A DNA stretch of 21,292 nucleotides, taken from CAZUXY01 sp964624235 (lineage in GTDB: Bacteria > Spirochaetota > UBA4802 > UBA5368). The notes beneath the pieces were generated by a model. It had not been told where the DNA came from and made no database searches. It saw only the letters and a list, made by a program, of their open reading frames with translations. The translations under genes and the position numbers were made by a program. Of the stretch, positions 6,828 through 14,848 are shown piece by piece. Position 1 is the stretch's first letter. Each line of letters opens with the position of its first letter. The stretch is taken from contig CAZUXY010000069.1 in NCBI GenBank assembly GCA_964624235.1, positions 1 to 21,292 of the forward strand, given 5' to 3'.

Positions 6828-8639
6828 TATGTGGGTAACAGGCCGGCCGCCGGCATCGTGATAAACGGACTCAAACGGCTGGAGTACAGGGGTTATGATT
6901 CCGCGGGTATCGCCCTTGTGAACGGTTCCCTCTTTGTGGAAAAACGGCAGGGTAAAATCGCCAATCTTGAACAGTATATCGAATTTTCAAGTCTGGATTG
7001 TTTTCAAACAGGCATTGGGCATACCCGCTGGGCCACACACGGCGCACCCTCAGACGTCAACGCCCATCCGCATACCTGCTGCAAAAACAGAATAGCGTTG
7101 GTACACAATGGGATTATTGAAAATTTTTCATTATTAAAAAAAACACTGATCGACAAGGGGCATACCCTGACCAGCGAGACCGATACCGAGGTAGTGGTGC
7201 ACCTCATCGAATATTATTACGAGAGCAACAGCCTGCTCGACGCGGTAAGGCGGGCACTGGCCAAGGTTGAAGGCACCTTCGGCATCGCCGTGGTCTCGGG
7301 TGATGAACCGGGGACCATCATCGCCGCGCGCAAGGGGAGTCCGCTGATCCTGGGGGTGGGTGAAAATGAAATGATCATTGCCTCGGATGCGAGCGCCATC
7401 GTTGAGCATACGCGGAAAGTCATATACCTGGAAGATAACGAAGTCCTTGAAATCAAGAAGAACACCTTCAGGAGTTACGATCTGGACCGTAATGTCAAAA
7501 GCAAGATCGTTGAAGACATCGATTGGGACATTGCCCTCATAGAAAAACAGGGATTCGAACATTTCATGCTGAAGGAAATTTTCGAACAACCGGAAACCAT
7601 CAGGAACTCTTTTCGCGGAAGAAATCTTGCCGACTCGGGGAATGTTCGTCTTGACGGTTTGCGGCTGAGCGATGAGGAAATAAACGCCATAGAACGCATA
7701 ATATTCATCGCCTGCGGTACATCATGGCATGCGGGCCTGGTCGGTGAGTACCTGATCGAGGAATACGCGCGCATTCCCGTAGAGGTCGAATACGCTTCCG
7801 AGTTCCGTTACAGGAAACCCATATTGAAAAAAGGGGATCTGGCGATAACCATCAGTCAGTCAGGAGAGACGGCCGATACACTGGCAGCCCTCAGGGAGGC
7901 CAGGGCCAGAGGTGTGAGAGTTCTCGGGGTCACCAACGTGGTCGGCAGCACCATAGCCAGGGAAAGCGACGGAGGCGTCTACATCCACGCTGGACCTGAA
8001 ATAGGGGTAGCATCGACAAAAGCGTTCACCTCGCAGATTACGGTCATTGGCCTCATCAGTATACTGCTTGCACGACACAAAGACATGACGCCCGAACTGG
8101 CCCGCAATGAACTGCGTGACCTTGAAAGAGTGCCCGCCCTGGTGGAGGGTATCCTCGAAAACAGCGAATCGATCAGGGAAATAGCGGAAATCTATAAGGA
8201 CAACAGAAACTTCCTGTATCTGGGCAGGGGAGTACATTTTCCGGTTGCGCTCGAAGGGGCGCTCAAGCTGAAAGAAATCTCATACGTCCATGCCGAAGGA
8301 TACCCGGCAGCTGAAATGAAACATGGTCCGATCGCCCTGATCGATGAGCAAATGCCCGTGGTTTTTATCGCACTGCAGGACGAGGTATATGAAAAGATTA
8401 AAAGCAATATGCAGGAGGTCAAGGCGAGAAAGGGGAAGATAATCGCCATTGCGACCGAGGGCGACAGTGAGATCGGGAACCTCGCTGACCATGTTATCTA
8501 TATACCCAGGGTTAGCAAAATATTCTCTCCCATCCTGACCGTGATCCCGCTGCAACTCCTTGCCTATTATATTGCGGTGCAGAGAGGATGTAATGTCGAC
8601 CAACCCAGGAACCTGGCGAAAAGCGTAACTGTGGAATAA
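6815..8639 (+). CDS. glmS: Glutamine-fructose-6-phosphate aminotransferase (GlmS) with a frameshift in its first codons
   Basis: GlmS makes glucosamine-6-phosphate from fructose-6-phosphate and glutamine, the first step toward UDP-GlcNAc for peptidoglycan and lipid A. The start ATG TGC GGT ATA ATA (6815-6829) encodes the invariant MCGII, but this frame stops at TAA 6836-6838. The rest of the enzyme continues in another frame as TAT GTG GGT AAC (YVGN) from 6828 to the stop at 8639. Family proteins read MCGII-GYVG, so five bases appear to be missing. Everything after is intact: glutaminase residues in HTRWATHG, HNGIIEN and SETDTE, two SIS domains (FIACGTSWHAG; SQSGETADT), and the C-terminal LAKSVTVE. 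Starting at GTG 6831 gives 602 residues with no Cys1 nucleophile and no good ribosome-binding site. Sequencing error, recent mutation and recoding are all possible. Confidence 0.9.
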
Positions 8640-8691
8640 AAGTCTTCAGGAGACATATGCGACCTGTGATGGTTAGTTATAAAGGAAAGAA

Positions 8692-9930
8692 TTAAAGAAC
8701 GGCCAGCAGATGGTTATCGAAGGAAGATTTATCCAGTATGTTCGCGATATAAAGGGAATAATCCTTCTCCAGGTCGATCAGCACTTCCCTCTTGCGGGGC
8801 TGCAGTTTCTGATCGGTCACCAGTTTGATCAGCGGATTCAGGGAATTGCTTTTGCGTAACTCCACTACCCGTGCCAGTTCGCCGGAACTCAGCCTGATCA
8901 TCTCTTCCTGATTAAGAATGAACTCTCCGAAATTCAGCATAAAGCCCAGGCCTTTCATGAAGTCTCTGAAGTCCTCAAAAATGAACTGATAGTTCTTTTT
9001 GTAAGGGGCATATATGCTGTTCTGCATTATCCGCAGCGCTTTTTTCTGGTCATAGGCCGGTTTGTACGCCCTCTCGGTCGTGAGTGCACTGAACACATCA
9101 CAGAGGCTGATGAGGCGAACCTCCCTCGGTATTCGTTCACTGTACCCGGTCAGATCCAGACCCGAGGGATAACCGTATCCATCAGGGCGCTCATGATGAA
9201 GCAGTATGATCTGTTTCTGAAGCTTTGTGATGTTACGGTTGTTTTCTGAAATCTTGTATCCGTAGCTGGGATGTTCCATTAACTTCCGTATTTCACTGTT
9301 TGTCAGGGGATCGCTTTTATGAACGATTTTATACCCGACTATCGCTTTACCGATATCATGAAAAAGGCCGCCGATTCCCATTTCAACGGCCTTGTCTTTC
9401 TGGTAACCGAGTTTCAACGCCAGTGTGGAAGCCAGAATCCCAACGTTGGTCGAGTGGATGAATGTATACTCATCAGTGTCTTTTAATTCTTTAAGGGTTA
9501 TAAGTATCGCGTCGTCGTTTTGGGCGACCTCATCAATTACCCCTTCGATAAGTTCCTTGGAACGGTTGATCTGGTTTTTAGAAAGTTCGGCTGTTCCCGT
9601 AGAGTTGATCCCTTCCAGTAACTCACTGTAAAGCTTGCTGGTCGATTCCTTTATTTTTTCCTGGGTTTCGATGGAAACAGCGTTTTTATTCAGATTCAGA
9701 CCTGCCGGGTTTGGGCGTGAAACGAAGGATTGTCCGTAATACAGGTACCGCCGATTTGAAGAAAGAAACGATTCTATAAGTTCACTGGTCAAGGGAGTAT
9801 TCGCGGACAGGACCTTGTTGCCGTGTTCATCAAAAATGTCATATTCATAGCGGATATCAGGCCTCACCACCTTGAGGTCTATTTTAATCCCTTCGGTCTG
9901 AAGAGAGGAATTTTTAATTTTATCTTCCAT
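8692..9930 (-). CDS. HD-GYP domain protein, probable cyclic-di-GMP phosphodiesterase
   Basis: HD-GYP proteins hydrolyse c-di-GMP, lowering the signal that favours sessile life. The 412-residue protein has no membrane segment. The HD-GYP domain spans about 145-300 and keeps its metal and signature residues: H159, H191-D192 (GLFHDIGK), H220 (EHPSYGY), H245-H246-E247 and D250 within HHERPDGYGYP, and D278 in CDVFSALTTERAYKP. The N-terminal 140 residues resemble the regulatory leader found on stand-alone HD-GYP proteins (DIFDEHGNKVLSANTPLT) rather than a receiver. A C-terminal extension of about 100 residues has no recognised motif. The ATG at 9930-9928 has only a weak purine stretch upstream. It is convergent with glmS, with 52 bases between stop codons and no clear terminator there. 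Confidence 0.93.
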   Translation of the reverse strand: MEDKIKNSSLQTEGIKIDLKVVRPDIRYEYDIFDEHGNKVLSANTPLTSELIESFLSSNRRYLYYGQSFVSRPNPAGLNLNKNAVSIETQEKIKESTSKLYSELLEGINSTGTAELSKNQINRSKELIEGVIDEVAQNDDAILITLKELKDTDEYTFIHSTNVGILASTLALKLGYQKDKAVEMGIGGLFHDIGKAIVGYKIVHKSDPLTNSEIRKLMEHPSYGYKISENNRNITKLQKQIILLHHERPDGYGYPSGLDLTGYSERIPREVRLISLCDVFSALTTERAYKPAYDQKKALRIMQNSIYAPYKKNYQFIFEDFRDFMKGLGFMLNFGEFILNQEEMIRLSSGELARVVELRKSNSLNPLIKLVTDQKLQPRKREVLIDLEKDYSLYIANILDKSSFDNHLLAVL

Positions 9931-9996
9931 CCCGGTATATGATATACAACATAAAAGGACCGTTTGGGCAATAACTTTATCTGCTAAGACCGTCCC

Positions 9997-10021
9997 TTAT
10001 TTGAAAAAAAAAGTCAAATAA
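9997..10021. repeat. AT-rich inverted repeat, possible operator
   Basis: TTATTTGA and TCAAATAA are perfect 8-bp inverted repeats separated by nine bases (eight A and a G). It lies about 67 bases upstream of the HD-GYP start codon. It could be a regulator site or a weak hairpin. Confidence 0.35.
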
Positions 10022-10217
10022 AGTATTGCCGGAAAGATATTCTTTTTATGGAATTGTTGCGTATGTGATTATCGAAGCATACTCGCTCTTGTAAAGTAAG
10101 TTGAGCAGGTAGTTTTAAATAATTAATTGAAGCGATAAAGCCGCAGAATCTAATGATTATTATTGAGCATTACCCATGCGAGATCGGAATAATATATAGC
10201 GGAAAGCGAGATAATGA

Positions 10218-10246
10218 TTGACATAATGCCCGATTGTTTTGTAAAT
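10218..10246 (+). promoter_or_regulatory. Candidate promoter for the VOC-aldolase-methyltransferase genes
   Basis: A perfect TTGACA (10218-10223) is followed after 17 bases by GTAAAT (10241-10246), only three of six matches to TATAAT. It is the best candidate in the gap, about 97 bases before the VOC start codon. Confidence 0.35.
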
Positions 10247-10343
10247 ATTGAAAGATGTTATTCATCACCGATTGTGTGAAACGTAGAATAAAGTAAAAAC
10301 GGGCCGCAGGGCAGGGATTTTTTTAAAAAATGGAGAAGGATGC

Positions 10344-10718
10344 ATGATAGTTATTGAGAGTATAGACCATATCGGGCTCAGTGTATCGAACCTGGAGAGT
10401 TCCATCGAGTTTTACAAAGAACTTTTCGATTTTGAAGTCGTAGAGAAGATGAGCAATTCCAGGGAAGCTTTTATCAAGGTAGGAGAAATCGTAATAGGCC
10501 TTTTTGAAGTTGAAGGTTACGCAAGCCAGAAAAGCACAAAAAACCATATCAGCCTCTACATTGATGAAGAAGACTTTGATGACGCGGTTGATGAACTCAG
10601 GGAAAAAGAGATTCCAATCGTGTTCGGGCCCGAAAATATTCGGAACGGGAAATCAGTCGTGTTTCTGGACCCCGACGGAAACCAGATTGAATTGTGTTAC
10701 CCCAGGATGGTTATCTGA
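10344..10718 (+). CDS. VOC (glyoxalase/methylmalonyl-CoA epimerase-like) family protein
   Basis: This 124-residue protein has the paired beta-alpha-beta-beta-beta modules of the vicinal oxygen chelate fold. The first starts at DHIGLSVSNLESSIEFYKELF, the second at NHISLYIDEEDFDDAVDELREK, ending with VVFLDPDGNQIELCYP. Likely metal ligands are H9, H68 and E116, with E55 as a possible fourth. The family includes glyoxalase I, methylmalonyl-CoA epimerase and fosfomycin-type enzymes; the form here looks like the lactoylglutathione lyase/epimerase group, and the substrate cannot be read from sequence. ATG 10344 has a good GGAGAAGGA site upstream. The aldolase follows 52 bases later on the same strand, so cotranscription is likely. 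Confidence 0.88.
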   Translation: MIVIESIDHIGLSVSNLESSIEFYKELFDFEVVEKMSNSREAFIKVGEIVIGLFEVEGYASQKSTKNHISLYIDEEDFDDAVDELREKEIPIVFGPENIRNGKSVVFLDPDGNQIELCYPRMVI

Positions 10719-10770
10719 ACTGAAATTACAGCGGAAAGCGGTTTTCGGCAGAATGCACTAGAGAACGCAA

Positions 10771-11409
10771 ATGCCTGATATCAAAGATTCCATATCAGAA
10801 ATAAGGATAATACCTGTAGCCGTTTTTAAAAATGCGGAACAGGCTGTTGCCGCGGCTGAAATGCTGGCGGAAAACGAACTCTTTCTGATAGAGGTGACCC
10901 TCAGGACAGAAGCCGCCTTCAAGTGTATTGAGACGATCTCAAGCCGTTTTTCGAAAATGCTGGTCGGAGCGGGAAGTGTGCTTTCCGTCGAATCGCTGCG
11001 TAGATCCGTAGATAGCGGCGCCAGATTCTGTGTCGCGCCCTGCCTCGATTTCGATGTCCTGGAGGAATCCACTCTGCAGAATGTTCCGTTTATACCCGGG
11101 ATTTCCACTCCCACGGATCTCAACAACGCGTTGAAGCGGGGAGCGCGCGTTATTAAAATTTTTCCCGCCGCCGATCTCGGAGGTATCTCCTATATTAATG
11201 CCGTGTGCGCCCCTTTTAAAATGATGGAATTCGGGCTCATCCCCACAGGCGGAATTAATGCCGGGAATGTCGCGGAATATTATAGCAATCCCAAAGTGAT
11301 CGCCTGCGGTCTATCATATATAGTTGATGCTTCGTTGATTGAAAAGGGTGATTATAAAACCCTCGATGAAAGGATAAAAAAAATAAAGGAAGTTATAGTC
11401 CCACGGTAA
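10771..11409 (+). CDS. eda: KDPG/KHG aldolase (2-keto-3-deoxy-6-phosphogluconate aldolase family)
   Basis: This class I aldolase family splits 2-keto-3-deoxy-6-phosphogluconate to pyruvate and glyceraldehyde-3-phosphate (Entner-Doudoroff), and many members also cleave 4-hydroxy-2-oxoglutarate. The 212-residue TIM barrel keeps the key elements: E41 and R45 in IEVTLRT, VGAGSVL, FIPGIST, the Schiff-base K129 in VIKIFPAADLGG, and the phosphate-binding PTGGIN. Length matches E. coli Eda (about 213). No dehydratase (edd) gene is adjacent, so whether it serves Entner-Doudoroff, sugar-acid breakdown or oxoglutarate turnover is open. The ribosome-binding site is weak (GAGAACG). The methyltransferase starts 12 bases after the stop, indicating one transcript. 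Confidence 0.92.
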   Translation: MPDIKDSISEIRIIPVAVFKNAEQAVAAAEMLAENELFLIEVTLRTEAAFKCIETISSRFSKMLVGAGSVLSVESLRRSVDSGARFCVAPCLDFDVLEESTLQNVPFIPGISTPTDLNNALKRGARVIKIFPAADLGGISYINAVCAPFKMMEFGLIPTGGINAGNVAEYYSNPKVIACGLSYIVDASLIEKGDYKTLDERIKKIKEVIVPR

Positions 11410-11421
11410 GGCATCCCTTAT

Positions 11422-12429
11422 ATGCGTTATCTCACCCCTCTCCTCAGGGCGTTTGAAAAGCGTATGCACCTGTTTGGAGATCCTCAAAACAACGCATTCC
11501 GGCTTGTTAACGGCGATGGCGATGATCTTGACGGCTTTACCATTGATCTCTATGATCGCTATATCCTGTTGCAATGTTTCCGGGAAAACCTTTTGCCGCA
11601 AGTGAAGACCATGACCGGAGACCTGGAAAAAGGTTTGAATACGCTGCCGATCTCCATACAGGGTATAATGCTGAAAAACCGCTGCAAAAGTGGGGGTAGT
11701 ATAGATGGGTCAGGCCATTATAAGAGCTTGCTGCTTTGCGGAGAGACACCGCCTGTTTCACTGAAGGTTATGCAGAACGGTGTAACAGTACAGGTTGACC
11801 TCATCAACGGGCAGAACACGGGTGTTTTTCTCGACATGCGTGAGGTGCGGGAAAAATTGAGTGCAGTCTATCCGCGTGCCGGCAGCATGCTGAATCTTTT
11901 TTGCTATACCGCGGTCTTTTCGGTGCACGGACTGAAAAACGGCATCAGGTCGGCGATAAACGTCGATCTTTCAAAAACAGTCTTAAAAAGGGCGAAAACC
12001 AATTATACCCTTAACAGCCTGCGGGTTGATGATAGAAACTTTATCTTCGGGGATGCTTCCGCGTGGATGCGGCGTTTTCGAAAACACAATAAAAAGTTTG
12101 ATTTTTTGATCTTTGATCCGCCCACCTTCGCGCGCAACAGACAAAAGACATTTTCGGTGCGCAGCGATTACCGGGAATACTGTCAAAACCTCTCCTCACT
12201 GACAGAGGGAGGGTATATCTTCACCGCAATGAATTCCGCGGCGGTAACCAGGGATGAGTATATTGCCGGACATCCCGGTCACTGGCGCCTGGAGATGTTT
12301 TTCAATGAATCCTCCGATTTCCCATGGGAAAGAGCTCCTTACCTGAAGGCGGGACTCTGGCGTAACAGTGTCCGTTCCCGTGTCACGAAAGGAAAAATTC
12401 TTGACATCGGGTCAACAGCAAACCGATAA
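11422..12429 (+). CDS. SAM-dependent RNA methyltransferase, RlmK/RlmI-like
   Basis: The 335-residue protein has the catalytic fold of the large-subunit rRNA methyltransferases related to RlmI and the C-terminal half of RlmKL. The visible order is an N-terminal beta region (RLVNGDGDDLDGFTIDLYDRY), the NTGVFLDMR motif preceding the Rossmann domain, the SAM-binding NLFCYTAVFSVHG, an acidic strand (NVDLSKTVLKRAKTN), GDASAW, and the active-site FDPPTFAR. The DPPTF form matches RlmK (m7G of 23S rRNA) more than the DPPxF with Cys expected of m5C enzymes, so a guanine-modifying role is the better guess. It lacks the N-terminal THUMP domain of RlmL. ATG 11422 has TAAGG upstream and lies 12 bases from the aldolase stop. 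Substrate position is not provable here. Confidence 0.85.
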   Translation: MRYLTPLLRAFEKRMHLFGDPQNNAFRLVNGDGDDLDGFTIDLYDRYILLQCFRENLLPQVKTMTGDLEKGLNTLPISIQGIMLKNRCKSGGSIDGSGHYKSLLLCGETPPVSLKVMQNGVTVQVDLINGQNTGVFLDMREVREKLSAVYPRAGSMLNLFCYTAVFSVHGLKNGIRSAINVDLSKTVLKRAKTNYTLNSLRVDDRNFIFGDASAWMRRFRKHNKKFDFLIFDPPTFARNRQKTFSVRSDYREYCQNLSSLTEGGYIFTAMNSAAVTRDEYIAGHPGHWRLEMFFNESSDFPWERAPYLKAGLWRNSVRSRVTKGKILDIGSTANR

Positions 12430-12537
12430 TTTTTACAGGATGACAGGGAATTTCCGGGACTGTGGTGGTCTCTGAACTTCGTTCATTAACCGGGAATTAC
12501 TGCCGCCCCGCCGGAAATAATAAAGGGACAATCTTTC

Positions 12538-13272
12538 ATGCTCTATTTTTCATTGATACTTATCATCGCAGGCCTGGTTCTTATGCTGACGGCGCTTTTT
12601 ACGGGTATGGAAAAGACCAAATCCGCAGGTTCCACGCCCTTTGACAATGATTACGGTTACAAGACTCCAGGCGTCAGGAATAGCGGTAAAGCAGACATTA
12701 CAGCACCTGCCCCATCCGATGCCATTGATCTTGATTTTGAAAAGATGGAGACTGGAAACGGCATCGTTGCCGCGGAACAAGATTCTTCCATTAAAAAAAG
12801 CGAAGAGACATACCGGGAAGGTCCAGAAGGTGTAGAGACCGGATATCCGGGGATTCTCCATGAACTGGATGCCCATTATGATGACGGCGCTCACGATGTA
12901 TCGATGAATGATACCGCCGGCGAAGGGCCGGTGTCAGGGTACCGCGCCGTACTCTACGAGGACTCATCCGGTCTTATAGATTATGAAGATGGTTCCCCGA
13001 CGATCGATACCACGCTGAATGCGTATAAAAATGTGAAAAGGATAGGGCAGGGCCGGATTGATATTGCCGGTGAGGGAATTCATTTCCGTTCGGGAAAACG
13101 TTTTTTCAGGTTCGATTACCGTAAAATTGAAACTCTCAAGATAGGAAGGAATTTTTTCGCTCTGTTTCTGAAAGGTGGTACCGCAGCCAGGTTGTTTCTG
13201 TTCGATACGGAAAGTCCTATTCTTCACAAAATCAGAAGGGATATTGAATCATACCGCAAAGGGACAGGCTGA
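12538..13272 (+). CDS. Membrane-anchored protein with acidic linker and C-terminal PH-like domain
   Basis: I do not recognise this 244-residue protein as a named family. Residues 3-23 form one hydrophobic helix (signal anchor). Residues about 25-160 are a low-complexity, Asp/Glu/Gly/Ser-rich linker that should be disordered. Residues about 165-240 (IGQGRIDIAGEGIHFRSGKRFFRFDYRKIETLKIGRNFFALFLKGG and a final helix) have the strand-and-helix rhythm of a bacterial PH/GRAM-like domain. With few positive charges before the helix, topology is uncertain. ATG 12538 follows AAAGGGA by about 9 bases. The stop at 13270-13272 is one base from the start of the TPR gene, so the two are almost certainly cotranscribed and possibly partners. 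The PH-like call rests on pattern only. Confidence 0.7.
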   Translation: MLYFSLILIIAGLVLMLTALFTGMEKTKSAGSTPFDNDYGYKTPGVRNSGKADITAPAPSDAIDLDFEKMETGNGIVAAEQDSSIKKSEETYREGPEGVETGYPGILHELDAHYDDGAHDVSMNDTAGEGPVSGYRAVLYEDSSGLIDYEDGSPTIDTTLNAYKNVKRIGQGRIDIAGEGIHFRSGKRFFRFDYRKIETLKIGRNFFALFLKGGTAARLFLFDTESPILHKIRRDIESYRKGTG

Positions 13273-13273
13273 A

Positions 13274-14275
13274 ATGTATTATCGTTATAAGTCGAAAACA
13301 AGAAACCTGAAGTTCTTAAAGTATTTTATCGTGACGATCCTCGTGGGCGGGGCTCTATTCGGTATATACATGAACCGTCATTACTTCATGTTCTGGAAGT
13401 ACACGTTTTTGCAGATGAAGCAGCGTATCGACCAGGTCAGGAACACGGCGGACATTGCCGAAAGGGAAAAGAAACTGAATAACCTTCTGGGAGTTTGCAG
13501 GGAATTTGAAAAAGACAATCCCCTCTCTGCCGAGGCTTTCCTGCTGTCGGGCGAGGTGCACTTCCAGTTGGCAGAGTCCATGATTAACCAGTCGTTTTCA
13601 CGGAGATTCATCAGGAACGGTGTTTCATTTGCGGTTACGCCCGAGGCGGGAAATGAATATCTCAACGCCGTAAAATGTTTCAGAAAAGCAATAGCGCTGT
13701 CCGGAAATGAACTTGAAGATCCTTATAAACTGATGCTGGTGAAGTCGGGTTTATATACCGGTTATTACAATGCCGCGAGACTACTTTCCTTCATGGGCAA
13801 CAAAGATAGCCATAAAAATATTAAAAGCATCGAGGATGTCAGGGCTTGCGCCGTCCTCTATCTGCTCACTGCCCGGGAGGATGAAGGAATAAACTTCCTG
13901 CTTCATCATGGGAAAGTCAATGACACGGTTGAAGGACAGCTTTTTATGGCAACAGCGTACTCCCTGGCCAGGAAATACACCAGCGCCATCATGCAGTACC
14001 AGAACATCCTCAGAAACACCACCAGCAGCGATGTACAGAAACTTGTACATATGAACCTTGGGAAAATATACTTTAACCAGTCCCTCTACGCGGAGTCGCT
14101 TGGCCATTTTACCAATGCCCTGCAGATAGATGAACGGGACGTGCTGTTGAAAATCTGGATAGGCAAGAATTACTCCGCACTGGGAGACAAAACCAGGGCC
14201 AAAGCCATATGGTCGGAAGTACTTACCACCGACAGCGGTAACGAGGAGGCCAGGAAGCTTTTAAAACTGATGTAG
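13274..14275 (+). CDS. Membrane-anchored TPR-repeat protein
   Basis: The 333-residue protein starts at ATG 13274, one base after the upstream stop; an in-frame GTG at 13175 is rejected because it would overlap the upstream gene by 98 bases. A basic N-terminus (MYYRYKSKTRNLKFLK) precedes one transmembrane helix (about 16-33), which predicts that the rest faces the periplasm. Tetratricopeptide-like helical pairs cover about 84-145 and more clearly 222-330 (LFMATAYSLARKYTSAIMQYQNIL; VHMNLGKIYFNQSLYAESLGHFTNAL; LLKIWIGKNYSALGDKTRAKAIWSEVL). TPR arrays bind proteins, often wall- or envelope-assembly partners. It lies directly upstream of the mre operon in the same direction, but 573 bases away. 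Specific partner unknown. Confidence 0.82.
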   Translation: MYYRYKSKTRNLKFLKYFIVTILVGGALFGIYMNRHYFMFWKYTFLQMKQRIDQVRNTADIAEREKKLNNLLGVCREFEKDNPLSAEAFLLSGEVHFQLAESMINQSFSRRFIRNGVSFAVTPEAGNEYLNAVKCFRKAIALSGNELEDPYKLMLVKSGLYTGYYNAARLLSFMGNKDSHKNIKSIEDVRACAVLYLLTAREDEGINFLLHHGKVNDTVEGQLFMATAYSLARKYTSAIMQYQNILRNTTSSDVQKLVHMNLGKIYFNQSLYAESLGHFTNALQIDERDVLLKIWIGKNYSALGDKTRAKAIWSEVLTTDSGNEEARKLLKLM

Positions 14276-14392
14276 GGTATCTCTTTAATATCCGACTGGA
14301 GATTCCGTATCGCCCTGTGGTTATACTGAAGCCTGTGTTTTTCCCTGCCGTAAAATGATCGTTTTAACGGATCCATCTGTTACCGTGGCTTT

Positions 14393-14415
14393 ACCTGTAC
14401 AGGTTGATATATAAT
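14393..14415 (+). promoter_or_regulatory. Palindromic operator next to a consensus -10 box
   Basis: ACCTGTACAGGT (14393-14404) is a perfect 12-bp palindrome, and TATAAT (14410-14415) follows five bases later. No good -35 box lies at the proper distance. A palindrome placed between -35 and -10 is typical of MerR-type activators, whose operators often begin ACCT and end AGGT. That family link is inference. Confidence 0.4.
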
Positions 14416-14576
14416 ACTATACGAAGCTTTATGACAGTTCGTAAGACATAAGATAGCGCTTGCCTGACGAACGCTGGGGAGTTTCTACGCAAGGGCAAAA
14501 CGTTGTTCCGGATGGTCCAGCGGTGGTTGGAAAGCCGGATTCCGGATTGATAATTTGAAATTTGAATGATTATCGC

Positions 14577-14602
14577 TTGACAAAAATTCTGTTTGTAATA
14601 AT
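14577..14602 (+). promoter_or_regulatory. Candidate mreB promoter
   Basis: TTGACA (14577-14582) is consensus; AATAAT (14597-14602) matches five of six -10 positions and is preceded by TGT, as in extended -10 promoters. The 14-base spacer is short, so the extended -10 would have to carry it. Confidence 0.3.
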
Positions 14603-14848
14603 TGAAAAACTTCAGAGTTGTTTGCCGGCATGGAACGACCGCTTTGTACACCGGTTTCCGCTCGGGCCGATAACATTGATACAGCATCCTTGACCAACCA
14701 GGCTTGGATGTTTCTCTTTAAATCGACAGGAGTTCAACTGATTTAAATTCGTGAATCGGGTCTACCGGCTTTTGCCTGGGCGGGAATTGTAATCCAGGAT
14801 AATATACAGACTGAAAAGATTCAGGGGCGATGGCACAAGGAGAATAAC

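Larger units (their letters stand above)
9931..10343. other. 413-base AT-rich intergenic region between divergent genes
   Basis: This gap separates the minus-strand HD-GYP gene from the plus-strand VOC gene and must hold promoters for both. On the minus side, GTATAT-G-ATATAC (9935-9947) is a perfect odd-centred inverted repeat just upstream of the HD-GYP start. TTATTTGA (9997-10004) and TCAAATAA (10014-10021) are a second inverted repeat. A plus-strand promoter candidate lies at 10218-10246. I see no RNA gene or convincing small ORF in the remainder. Confidence 0.6.
14276..14848. other. 573-base leader region upstream of mreB
   Basis: No convincing gene is present. It holds a bulged inverted repeat at 14348-14370 (CCGTAAAA / TTTTAACGG around TGATCG), a perfect 12-bp palindrome at 14393-14404, a consensus TATAAT at 14410-14415, CCGGA-T-TCCGG near 14533-14543, and a TTGACA with an extended -10-like TGTAATAAT at 14577-14602. 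A 38-codon open frame at 14630-14746 has no ribosome-binding site. The length suggests a regulated leader or an unrecognised small RNA. Confidence 0.5.

Noticed and set aside
6823..6828. TATAAT as a promoter in front of glmS GTG 6831
   Set aside because: The bases are codons of the conserved MCGII start, no -35 box fits, and a -10 here would place the transcript start inside the coding region.
8640..8691. Bidirectional terminator between glmS and the HD-GYP gene
   Set aside because: Only a 4-bp stem (GTCT/AGAC) is present and no T-tract follows.
13175..13273. Upstream GTG start for the TPR protein
   Set aside because: It would overlap the preceding gene by 98 bases; ATG 13274 abuts that gene's stop and gives a normal anchor sequence.
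14391..14697. Minus-strand open frames of 70 and 98 codons in the mreB leader
   Set aside because: Overlapping frames in non-coding sequence with compositions unlike the neighbouring proteins and no start signals.
14630..14746. 38-codon open frame in the mreB leader
   Set aside because: No ribosome-binding site, no recognised motif, and ORFs of this size occur by chance.
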